Source of the DNA: Eubacteriales bacterium
GTDB lineage: Bacteria > Bacillota > Clostridia > Peptostreptococcales > Anaerovoracaceae
Assembly: GCA_029098205.1 (NCBI GenBank)
Contig: JAQXNW010000141.1
Span: 1-12,570, forward strand
DNA: 12,570 nt
Direction: 5' to 3'
Below are positions 6,367-12,570 of the stretch, in pieces (within the stretch, counting starts at the first letter, position 1; every line of letters begins with the position of its first letter). The translations under genes were made by a program, and so were the position numbers. Below the pieces are notes generated by a model. It saw only the letters and a list, made by a program, of their open reading frames with translations, ran no database searches and had not been told where the DNA came from.

Positions 6367-7413
6367 ATGAGTATGTTCAAGGTTCCGACGAAAGACATGG
6401 GAATTGATCTGGGGACGGCAAACACCCTGATTTATATTAAGGAAAGCGGAATCGTGTTGAACGAGCCTTCCGTCATTGCAGTGGAAAAACGCCGTGGAAA
6501 GACAATTGCAGTCGGACTTGAAGCGAAGAATATGATCGGGAAAGCGCCGGCGAATATCGAGGTAGTCCGTCCGCTTCGGGAAGGTGTTATTTCAGATTTT
6601 GACCGTACGGCGGATATGCTTACCGCATTTATTGAGAAAGCGGTTTCCGCAAATAAGGTTCGAAATTTCAGAGTTGTTGTCGGAGTGCCCAGCGGCGTTA
6701 CCGAAGTGGAGAAACGTGCGGTCGAGGAGGTTGTACAGTCTCTGGGAGCGAGTGAGGTGTATATTCTGGAGGAGCCGATGGCGGCGGCCATTGGTTCCGG
6801 TCTTGATGTAGACAGTTCGACCGCTTGTATGATTGCGGATATCGGAGGCGGTACAACCGACATCGCGATTATTGCGCTGGGCGGCATCGTTGTTTCATCA
6901 TCCATACGGTATGCCGGCGATAAGTTTAATGAAGCGGTCATTAATTATATGCGCAAGCGCCATGCGCTTCTGATCGGAGAGCGCACGGCTGAGAAGCTGA
7001 AGATGCAGGTCGGTTGTGCTGCTCTTGATGTGGATGAAAATGGAGAGGAAATTATTGAAACCGCGAAGGCAAGCGGCAGGGATCTGATCACAGGACTGCC
7101 GAAAACCATGGAAGTCACTAATAAGGATATGCTTCTCGCGCTGCAGGAGTCCATTGATGTTGTCGTAGACGGCGTGAAAGCAACCATTGAGAAAGCTCCG
7201 CCGGAAATTGCTTCGGATATTGCCGAGAATGGTCTTATGCTTTCGGGAGGCGGCGGCTTGATCAAGAACTTGGATCGGGTGATCAGTGACGCAACGGGAA
7301 TGAAAGTCACGACTGCAGAGAATGCGTTTGAAGCGGTTGCCGCGGGAACGGGCATGAGCCTGAATGATATCGAGAAACTGAAGATCTACGCGTCCAGTGT
7401 GCACAGAGGCTAG
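6367..7413 (+). CDS. mreB: MreB, actin-like rod-shape protein
   Basis: A bacterial actin that forms membrane-bound filaments orienting the cell-wall elongation machinery. The 348-residue length fits the family. Actin-fold nucleotide motifs are intact: phosphate-1 loop GIDLGTANT (12-20), NEPSV (32-36), the catalytic Glu in LEEPMAAAIG (134-143), phosphate-2 loop DIGGGTTDIA (158-167), and the adenosine loop LMLSGGGGLIKNLD (290-303). GERTAEKLKMQVG (204-216) is also typical. The hydrophobic N-terminal residues MSMF may help membrane contact. GGAGGG (6351-6356) lies 10 bases before the ATG; a second in-frame ATG at 6373 is a less likely start. Downstream lies a terminator-like hairpin before mreC, suggesting MreB is made in excess over MreC, MreD and PBP2. 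Confidence 0.97.
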   Translation: MSMFKVPTKDMGIDLGTANTLIYIKESGIVLNEPSVIAVEKRRGKTIAVGLEAKNMIGKAPANIEVVRPLREGVISDFDRTADMLTAFIEKAVSANKVRNFRVVVGVPSGVTEVEKRAVEEVVQSLGASEVYILEEPMAAAIGSGLDVDSSTACMIADIGGGTTDIAIIALGGIVVSSSIRYAGDKFNEAVINYMRKRHALLIGERTAEKLKMQVGCAALDVDENGEEIIETAKASGRDLITGLPKTMEVTNKDMLLALQESIDVVVDGVKATIEKAPPEIASDIAENGLMLSGGGGLIKNLDRVISDATGMKVTTAENAFEAVAAGTGMSLNDIEKLKIYASSVHRG

Positions 7414-7456
7414 GTTTAGGCGTGCGGAATTTGGTGAGTCAATACGTTAGAAGAAC

Positions 7457-7491
7457 AGCCGGCGCGGAAACAGATTCCAGCCGGCTTTTTT
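7457..7491 (+). terminator. Intrinsic terminator or attenuator between mreB and mreC
   Basis: AGCCGGC (7457-7463) pairs with GCCGGCT (7480-7486); above a small internal loop GGAA (7466-7469) pairs with TTCC (7475-7478). Six T residues follow (7486-7491). This has the full form of a rho-independent terminator but lies 44 bases after mreB and 33 before mreC, inside what should be one operon. No internal promoter is evident between it and mreC, so partial read-through is the likely mode. Confidence 0.72.
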
Positions 7492-7523
7492 CAAAGCTGA
7501 AGGTCCCCGGAGGAAAAGAAAGA

Positions 7524-8342
7524 ATGAGTTGGTTCGGAAAACATCGTAAGGCGCTGATTCTGCTTATTATACTCGCAGTTCTTGCCGGAGTCACAATTGC
7601 ATCAGCGGTCTCTGGCAGCGGAGACGGGACGGTTTCAGAAACGTCCGGGTCTTTGATCGGAACAGTTACAAGGCCGTTTACCTATGCGGGAAGCAAGCTG
7701 TCTTCCGGTATAAAGACGCTGTTCGGTTCATCGGATCTGAAAGCAGAGAATGAGAAGCTTCAGAAAGAGAATGAGAAACTCAGAAGACAGGTGCAGAAGA
7801 ACGCTTTGTCACGCGGTGAGCTGGATGAGCTGAATTCTCTGAAGAAAGCCCTGAAATACTCGGATAAAGGGACGACGGGCGATTATGTATCCGGGAAAAT
7901 TACATCCATGGACGGTACCAGCTATGTAAATGTTTTTACCATTAATGTCGGATCCTCCTCCGGCGTGAAAGGGGGAGATCTGGTCGTATGCGGAAAAGGT
8001 CTTGTCGGCAGAGTGAAATCGGTCGGCAAGGGATGGTCGAAAGTGGTTACTCTTCTCGATTCGAATATGGACATCAGTTTTCAGGTAAATGGAAATCCTT
8101 CCATACTCGGGGTTCTGGACGACTCGAACGGAAAAACACTTTCCGGTTATACGCTGGACAGTTCCGCGGTAGTATCGGAAGGGGATACGCTTGTGACGTC
8201 CGGACTGGGAACGATTCCCGCGGGAATCCCGATCGGGAAGGTAACCCGGGCCAGAAGAGACAGCAATGCGGAGCTTCTGAAGGTCACTGTGCGCCCGAGT
8301 GCTGATTTTAATGCGCTCAGAGAGGTAATGGTTCTGTTATGA
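7524..8342 (+). CDS. mreC: MreC, rod-shape-determining protein
   Basis: A bitopic membrane protein whose extracytoplasmic part scaffolds and activates PBP2 in the elongasome. The 272-residue protein has a short basic cytoplasmic tip, one membrane helix (about 9-29), a linker, and a coiled coil (about 71-112). In the coiled coil the heptad ENEKLQK/ENEKLRR is a near-exact 21-base DNA repeat (7745-7759 and 7766-7780). The beta-rich MreC domain follows (about 118-270), with VNVFTINVGSSSGVKGGD and GLGTIPAGIPIGKV. I chose ATG 7524 because GGAGG (7509-7513) is 10 bases upstream and the membrane helix then sits near the N-terminus; a GTG in frame at 7422 would add 34 residues encoded across the terminator hairpin. 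The stop overlaps mreD by ATGA. Confidence 0.95.
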   Translation: MSWFGKHRKALILLIILAVLAGVTIASAVSGSGDGTVSETSGSLIGTVTRPFTYAGSKLSSGIKTLFGSSDLKAENEKLQKENEKLRRQVQKNALSRGELDELNSLKKALKYSDKGTTGDYVSGKITSMDGTSYVNVFTINVGSSSGVKGGDLVVCGKGLVGRVKSVGKGWSKVVTLLDSNMDISFQVNGNPSILGVLDDSNGKTLSGYTLDSSAVVSEGDTLVTSGLGTIPAGIPIGKVTRARRDSNAELLKVTVRPSADFNALREVMVLL

Positions 8343-8851
8343 GGAAATATTGGAAGTTTATTTTGACAGGGGTGCTCGTTTTTCTTACGCAGGCTTTTCT
8401 GTCGAATCTTATTCCGCATTTCCCGGGAGCGCCGAATCTGATATGGATTTTCACTTTGGTTCTTGCCTTTGATCCGGTAGATCGGTTCGGATGGATTGTA
8501 AGCGGCATTGTCCTTCAGTTTCTCTGGGATTCGGCTTTCGGATTCTTTACGGGTGCAGGCGCAGTTCCGCTTGCAGCCGCATTTGGTATTTTCTGTTTAG
8601 TAACGCATTTTTTAAACTTGGAACGTGCTACGGTAAGAATTGTTTTTAACGGGCTTCTTACGATCATTTACGGGATTTTCGTATGGCTTCTGGGTATATT
8701 GGCAGGAAGCGCGTACGGTTTCCTTACGATGCTCCGTTTTTACAGTATGCAGGCCGTGTACTGCATGGCAATCGGAGGTATTTTGCTGCTGATTCTTACA
8801 CTTCGTAAGAACGGAAGCGCTGGCAGAAAGAGGAATTGGTATATTTCATGA
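8339..8851 (+). CDS. mreD: MreD, rod-shape-determining membrane protein
   Basis: A polytopic inner-membrane component of the elongation complex that works with MreC and PBP2. The 170-residue protein is very hydrophobic, with five or six predicted membrane segments (about 7-24, 34-46, 50-70, 74-92, 100-121 and 134-156) and a basic C-terminal tail. Sequence conservation in MreD is low, so the call rests on size, topology and its place between mreC and PBP2. LQFLWDSAFGFFTGAGAVPL resembles the conserved MreD motif region. It starts within the mreC stop (ATGA, 8339-8342) with AGAGG 13 bases upstream, and its own TGA overlaps the next start, so translation is probably coupled through all three genes. 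Confidence 0.9.
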   Translation: MRKYWKFILTGVLVFLTQAFLSNLIPHFPGAPNLIWIFTLVLAFDPVDRFGWIVSGIVLQFLWDSAFGFFTGAGAVPLAAAFGIFCLVTHFLNLERATVRIVFNGLLTIIYGIFVWLLGILAGSAYGFLTMLRFYSMQAVYCMAIGGILLLILTLRKNGSAGRKRNWYIS

Positions 8852-11616
8852 AGAAAGACGGAAGCGGTAATAATATCTTTGTTACTCGATATCGGATGAT
8901 TGCAGGACTGATTGTAATATTGATGTGTGTTCTGGCAGTCCGCCTTTTTGTCGTTACCATTGTTCAGCATAAGCACTGGTCGGATCTGGCGACGTCGCAG
9001 AGCACGAAGCAGATTAAGACATCTGCGGCCCGCGGAAATATTTACGATCGGAACGGAGAACTTCTGGCGGGGAATAAGCAGGTTTTTAATGTGGTTTTCA
9101 CAGCCAGCGGACTCAGCACGAAGGAGATTAATTCGAATGCGCTTTCGCTTATGAATCTTCTCGAAAAGAACGGGGACACTGTGAAGGATGATTTTCCGAT
9201 CAAATTCCGTAAAGACGGCACGATGTACTGGTCCTACGGTGCAGAGAAGAAAAAATGGCTGAACAAGCATAATTACAGTCAGGATCTTACAGCGGAGCAG
9301 GCCTTTAAGGCGATCTGTAAAGAATATAATGTCAGCTCCAGCCTGACGCGGTATGAGGCTTATAAACTTCTGACAGAGACATACCAGATCGATGTGCCGA
9401 TTTCTGTCAGCACGATGGATTATATTTACGATCTTCAGAAAAAGAATTTCCTTTCCCAGTGGGGGAGCAATGTCTTTTCAGATAAGGAAATCAAAAAAGG
9501 CGTATCGGCGGAGGAGGCTTTCAAGAAACTTCGGAAAGCGTATAAAATCAGCAGCAGCCTTTCGAATGAAGATGCCCGGAAGATTCTTCTGATTCGGAAC
9601 CGTGTAAAGAAAGAGGGACAGAGCTATATTCCGGTAAAAATTTCCACGAAAGTAAGCGATACAACAATCGCGCAGATTTCAGAAAATGCGGTAAAGGGCG
9701 CATCCATCAGCTCCGGGTATGAACGGTATTATCCGAACGGGAGCCTTGCGGCGCATGTGATCGGGTACATGGGCAGCATCTCTGAGACAATGCTGGACAA
9801 GCTGGAAAGCAAGGGCTATTCCAATGACGATTTAGTCGGTCAGAGCGGCATTGAATCCGCATATGAGACGAAGCTTCATGGAACCGACGGCGAGAAAATG
9901 ATCCGCGTGAACGCGTCCGGCGATCAGGTCGGTGTTGTCAGTGAAACAAAGGCGAAGAAGGGGAAAGACGTCTATCTTACGATTGACAAAGACATTCAGG
10001 CGGCGGCTGAAAGCGCGCTTGCGCGGCAGGTGAACAGCGGAAGCGCTACTTGCAAGAGTGGCGCGGTTGTTGCGATGGATGTCAAAACCGGTGAAATTCT
10101 TGCGATGGCAAGTTATCCGACCTACGATCCGAATATTTTCGCAGGCGGAATTACAACAAAGGCATGGGAATCGGTGCAGAGTGAAAATCCGAGGGATCCG
10201 ATCGCTCCGGCTCCTCTGTACAACAATGCAACCATGGCCGCGGCGCCTCCGGGATCGACATTTAAGCCGATTGTGGCTTTGACAGGCCTTCGGCTAGGGC
10301 TGAATCCGGATCAGTATATCGTTGACCGCGGATATATTCAGATCGGAAGCATTAAATGGAAAACTTCTCTCTATAACTTGAACGGCGGAACAGAGGGCGC
10401 TGAAAACCTGGAATGGGGAATCGGACACTCCAGCAACTATTATTTCTACTGTGTTGCAACCGGAAAAGACTGGGGAACCGGGAAATCTCTCGGTTACAGC
10501 ATAGGGATTCCGGATATCCTGAAAACCGCGAAAGCCTTCGGTCTTGGAAAGAAAACAGGAGTTGAAATCGGCGAGCGTGTTGCAGCAACACCGTCCGAGA
10601 AAAAGAAAATCGCGAATTACAAGGTCAACTGCTACAACTATCTTTATGAAAACAAGCATACCTTCTATCCGGACAGCATTGCGAACAGCCCTTCGAAGCT
10701 GAAGAAGGAAATCAACATCGTCGTTTCCTGGTTGGAGGACAATCCGTCGTATTCGAAGCTTGTTTCTCTTATGAAATCGAAAACAAAGATTAAGTCCAGT
10801 CAGATCGAAACCGCGGCTTCGAATGTAAAATTCAATTATTTTGAGCAGGCGCACTGGTCGACCGGCGACCAGTTTAACGTCGGAATCGGACAGGGCGATA
10901 ACCTTTATACCCCGCTTCAGGTTGCCACGTACTGCGCAGCTCTTGGAAACAACGCGACATATACCAGAGCAAGTCTTGTTTCCGGAGTACAGGGTGAAGG
11001 AATGGTAAAAAAGACAGGTACGAAGATCAGCCTTGTGACGGATAGCCAGCTCGCTGCAGTATACAAGGGGATTCGGCGTGTAGTGCTGAGCGGGTCTCTT
11101 GAGGGATCGCTCGGAAGTTTTGAAACTGCGGTTATGGGTAAGACCGGTACCGCGGAAAACCAGGGAACTCCGCAGCCGGCGAGTGAGGTGGATTATGTAA
11201 AGGAGCATCTCGGGAACTGGAACAGTCAGGCGGGTACGTCGATTACCTGGAGTCAGATCAAAAAAGAAATGAAAAAGCTGATGCGGAAAGATCCGGTTAC
11301 ATATTCCTCGGAGGATAATGCAGTCGACCGGGCAGTGAAAGAGCTTTCGGATTATAAAATCACGCAGTCTATGATCGATTCCGCAAAAGGATCCTATAAC
11401 TACTATGCCTGGACGATGTCGCTGGCACCGGCGGACAATCCGAGGATCGCGGTCGTTACAATGCTGATTCAGGGCGGATTTTCCGCGAACGCGGCGCCGG
11501 TCAACCGGGATACGATGCAGGCGTATTTCGATAAATACGGCGGAACCAGCAAACATGTAAATGTAGTCGGAACTGTTGAAAAGACAGACCAGACCGGTGT
11601 AAACGTAAAAGATTGA
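8848..11616 (+). CDS. mrdA: PBP2-type class B penicillin-binding protein, elongation transpeptidase
   Basis: A peptidoglycan DD-transpeptidase for lateral wall synthesis, normally paired with the SEDS glycosyltransferase RodA, which is not in this window. One N-terminal membrane helix (about 18-40) anchors it; the dimerisation domain starts with ARGNIYDRNGELLAGN (61-76). Active-site motifs are complete: STFK with nucleophile Ser470, SSN (528-530) and KTG (765-767). At 922 residues it is much longer than the usual 600-750. Extra length lies in a duplicated helical unit in the pedestal region (about 147-178 and 219-250), a segment at about 577-672 between TGVEIGE and FNVGIGQG, and another at about 771-851 after KTGTAE. 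I start it at ATG 8848, which overlaps the mreD stop; a TTG at 8836 would add four residues with its ribosome site too close. Function is confident. Confidence 0.94.
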   Translation: MKKDGSGNNIFVTRYRMIAGLIVILMCVLAVRLFVVTIVQHKHWSDLATSQSTKQIKTSAARGNIYDRNGELLAGNKQVFNVVFTASGLSTKEINSNALSLMNLLEKNGDTVKDDFPIKFRKDGTMYWSYGAEKKKWLNKHNYSQDLTAEQAFKAICKEYNVSSSLTRYEAYKLLTETYQIDVPISVSTMDYIYDLQKKNFLSQWGSNVFSDKEIKKGVSAEEAFKKLRKAYKISSSLSNEDARKILLIRNRVKKEGQSYIPVKISTKVSDTTIAQISENAVKGASISSGYERYYPNGSLAAHVIGYMGSISETMLDKLESKGYSNDDLVGQSGIESAYETKLHGTDGEKMIRVNASGDQVGVVSETKAKKGKDVYLTIDKDIQAAAESALARQVNSGSATCKSGAVVAMDVKTGEILAMASYPTYDPNIFAGGITTKAWESVQSENPRDPIAPAPLYNNATMAAAPPGSTFKPIVALTGLRLGLNPDQYIVDRGYIQIGSIKWKTSLYNLNGGTEGAENLEWGIGHSSNYYFYCVATGKDWGTGKSLGYSIGIPDILKTAKAFGLGKKTGVEIGERVAATPSEKKKIANYKVNCYNYLYENKHTFYPDSIANSPSKLKKEINIVVSWLEDNPSYSKLVSLMKSKTKIKSSQIETAASNVKFNYFEQAHWSTGDQFNVGIGQGDNLYTPLQVATYCAALGNNATYTRASLVSGVQGEGMVKKTGTKISLVTDSQLAAVYKGIRRVVLSGSLEGSLGSFETAVMGKTGTAENQGTPQPASEVDYVKEHLGNWNSQAGTSITWSQIKKEMKKLMRKDPVTYSSEDNAVDRAVKELSDYKITQSMIDSAKGSYNYYAWTMSLAPADNPRIAVVTMLIQGGFSANAAPVNRDTMQAYFDKYGGTSKHVNVVGTVEKTDQTGVNVKD

Positions 11617-11673
11617 AGAAAAGGCAGAGTACAGCGGGAGAATTGACAGAGTTTAACTGGGAAAAGAGGTTAC

Positions 11674-12453
11674 ATGGGACGGGTTATCATGGTGGCATCC
11701 GGAAAAGGCGGCACAGGGAAGAGCATGGTTTCAGCGAATTTAGGCGCTCTTTTTGCGATGGTTGGACAGCGTGTTGTCATCGTGGATATGGATATGGGTC
11801 TTCGAAATGTGGATCTTTATCTGGGTCTGGAAGAGAAGGTTCTATATGATGCGCATGATGTCATGATGGGAATTTCAACGATTTCGCAGGCATTGGTTCA
11901 GGATGAGCGGATTCCGAATCTCTGGTTTCTAGGTGCGTCGGTTTCACGGGAGGATGGTTCCCTTACGCCGCTTCATGCGGAAATACTCTGTGAAAAGTTA
12001 AAATCCAGATTTGATCTTGTCATTCTGGATGCTCCGGCCGGTACAGGAGACGGACTGGTGATCGCGTCCGCCGGCGCGGAGATGGCGGTTATGGTTTCAA
12101 CCCCGGAATATGCATCGCTCCGGGATGTCGGGGCGCTGGATAAAATTTTAGCGGAAATGGGGATACTAAAACGGGGTCTTCTTCTCAACCGTGTTGTTCC
12201 AGATTTGATGAAGGACGGCATCGTTCCATCGCTTCAGGAAATAGCAGGGACGATCGATTCTCCGCTTCTTGGTGTGATTCTGGAAGACCGGAATATCCTG
12301 CTTTCCACGAATCTTGGAATTCCGATTGTCCTTAAGGAAGATACGTATATTTTCCGTAATTTTCTGAAAATCGCGGCAAGGATAATCAATATGCTGGGGC
12401 CCGAAAACGAATCTGGAAACGAGGAGTCGAAAAACCAGAAACAGGGCTTTTGA
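11674..12453 (+). CDS. minD: MinD-family ATPase (septum-site protein homologue)
   Basis: MinD is a P-loop ATPase that normally dimerises on the membrane with ATP and recruits MinC to keep FtsZ from midcell-distant sites. The 259-residue protein has the deviant Walker A SGKGGTGKS with signature Lys11 and Lys16, Asp38 and Asp40 in VDMDMGLRNVD, and the Walker B-like ILDAPAG (Asp119). Later LLLNRVVPD and STNLGIPIVL match MinD. After the last helix (IFRNFLKIAARIINML) the protein ends in about 19 polar residues; I see no amphipathic membrane-targeting helix there, unlike E. coli and B. subtilis MinD. No minC lies in the 57-base gap after PBP2 and no minE follows. AGAGG (11665-11669) is 4 bases before the ATG. 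It may be a MinD with altered partners; another ParA/MinD-type role is possible. Confidence 0.82.
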   Translation: MGRVIMVASGKGGTGKSMVSANLGALFAMVGQRVVIVDMDMGLRNVDLYLGLEEKVLYDAHDVMMGISTISQALVQDERIPNLWFLGASVSREDGSLTPLHAEILCEKLKSRFDLVILDAPAGTGDGLVIASAGAEMAVMVSTPEYASLRDVGALDKILAEMGILKRGLLLNRVVPDLMKDGIVPSLQEIAGTIDSPLLGVILEDRNILLSTNLGIPIVLKEDTYIFRNFLKIAARIINMLGPENESGNEESKNQKQGF

Positions 12454-12508
12454 TTTTCGGTTGCTTGTATAATTTTATATGAAATGAAGAAACGCGGGTT
12501 GGAGTGGA

Positions 12509-12551
12509 GGGGTGGTTTCGGCCGCCAAAAACAACCCCAGTTTTTATTTTT
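12509..12551 (+). terminator. Intrinsic terminator after minD
   Basis: GGGGTGGTTT (12509-12518) pairs with AAACAACCCC (12529-12538), ten positions with one G-A mismatch, around a 10-base loop. After AG comes TTTTTATTTTT (12541-12551). An outer GGGTTG (12496-12501)/CAACCC pairing is an alternative fold. It would end the radC-to-minD transcript. Confidence 0.75.
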
Positions 12552-12567
12552 AAAAAAAAAAAAAAAA
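12552..12567. repeat. A16 homopolymer next to the window edge
   Basis: Sixteen consecutive A residues directly follow the T-rich tail of the terminator, leaving only three bases before the window ends. It could be a genuine A-tract or an assembly or sequencing artefact at a contig end. Confidence 0.8.
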
Positions 12568-12570
12568 CAC

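Noticed and set aside
7422..7523. 34-residue N-terminal extension of MreC from a GTG
   Set aside because: It would be encoded across the terminator hairpin, has no ribosome site, and pushes the membrane helix inward; ATG 7524 has GGAGG at good spacing.
10294..11556. 420-codon ORF on the minus strand inside the PBP2 gene
   Set aside because: It lies wholly antisense to a protein with intact catalytic motifs, has an Arg/His/Ser-rich composition typical of shadow frames, and shows no recognisable domain or ribosome site.
11613..11849. 78-codon ORF at the PBP2/minD junction, from a TTG
   Set aside because: It runs out of frame into minD, overlaps most of the P-loop region, and has no domain.
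12468..12473. TATAAT after minD as a promoter
   Set aside because: No -35 match at proper spacing (the nearest TTGATT leaves only 12 bases) and a terminator follows directly, so nothing would be expressed from it within the window.
1..12570. CRISPR arrays, insertion sequences, tRNA or rRNA genes
   Set aside because: No spaced direct repeats, transposase-like proteins, terminal inverted repeats or recognisable RNA gene sequences were seen on either strand.

Overview
The window is a compact, almost fully coding chromosomal segment of roughly 50% GC. All twelve genes are on the + strand, with good Shine-Dalgarno sites and several ATGA stop/start overlaps. The gene set suggests a Gram-positive member of the Clostridia (Firmicutes), most likely a Lachnospiraceae-type anaerobe: a radC-mreB-mreC-mreD-PBP2-minD cluster, a PHP-type histidinol phosphatase beside his genes, a membrane-anchored trigger-factor-like foldase, and intrinsic hairpin/T-tract terminators. 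This placement rests on gene order and family resemblance and is an inference. I see no mobile element, tRNA, rRNA or CRISPR array.

Layout. Bases 1-1853 hold the end of a histidine operon: hisA (5' end outside the window), hisF and hisI, closed by an intrinsic terminator at 1874-1917. A PHP-family phosphatase follows (1999-2832), probably histidinol-phosphatase; no hisE is present here. A separate promoter at 2889-2917 leads to a single-pass exported FKBP/trigger-factor-like foldase (3026-4129), followed by two hairpins, the second a terminator. Bases 4303-5448 encode one continuous protein that joins a complete NrdR repressor to a complete CMP kinase. A strong sigma-A-type promoter at 5538-5566 then drives the elongation cluster: radC, mreB, mreC, mreD, a large class B PBP2 and a MinD-family ATPase, ending at a terminator (12509-12551) and a run of sixteen A residues near the window edge.

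How the genes fit together. HisA, HisF and HisI catalyse middle steps of histidine synthesis and the PHP enzyme would do the penultimate phosphatase step. NrdR represses ribonucleotide reductase genes in response to ATP/dATP, while CMP kinase makes the CDP that the reductase consumes, so the fusion ties deoxynucleotide regulation to pyrimidine nucleotide supply. MreB, MreC, MreD and PBP2 are the core of the rod-shape (elongasome) machinery; the MinD homologue would normally position the division site, but neither minC nor minE is present where they usually lie.

Most notable points: the NrdR-Cmk fusion; a terminator-like hairpin between mreB and mreC inside the shape operon; a lone MinD that appears to lack the usual C-terminal membrane-targeting helix; an unusually long PBP2 with an internal duplication and two extra segments in its transpeptidase domain; and a two-hairpin leader in front of nrdR-cmk.
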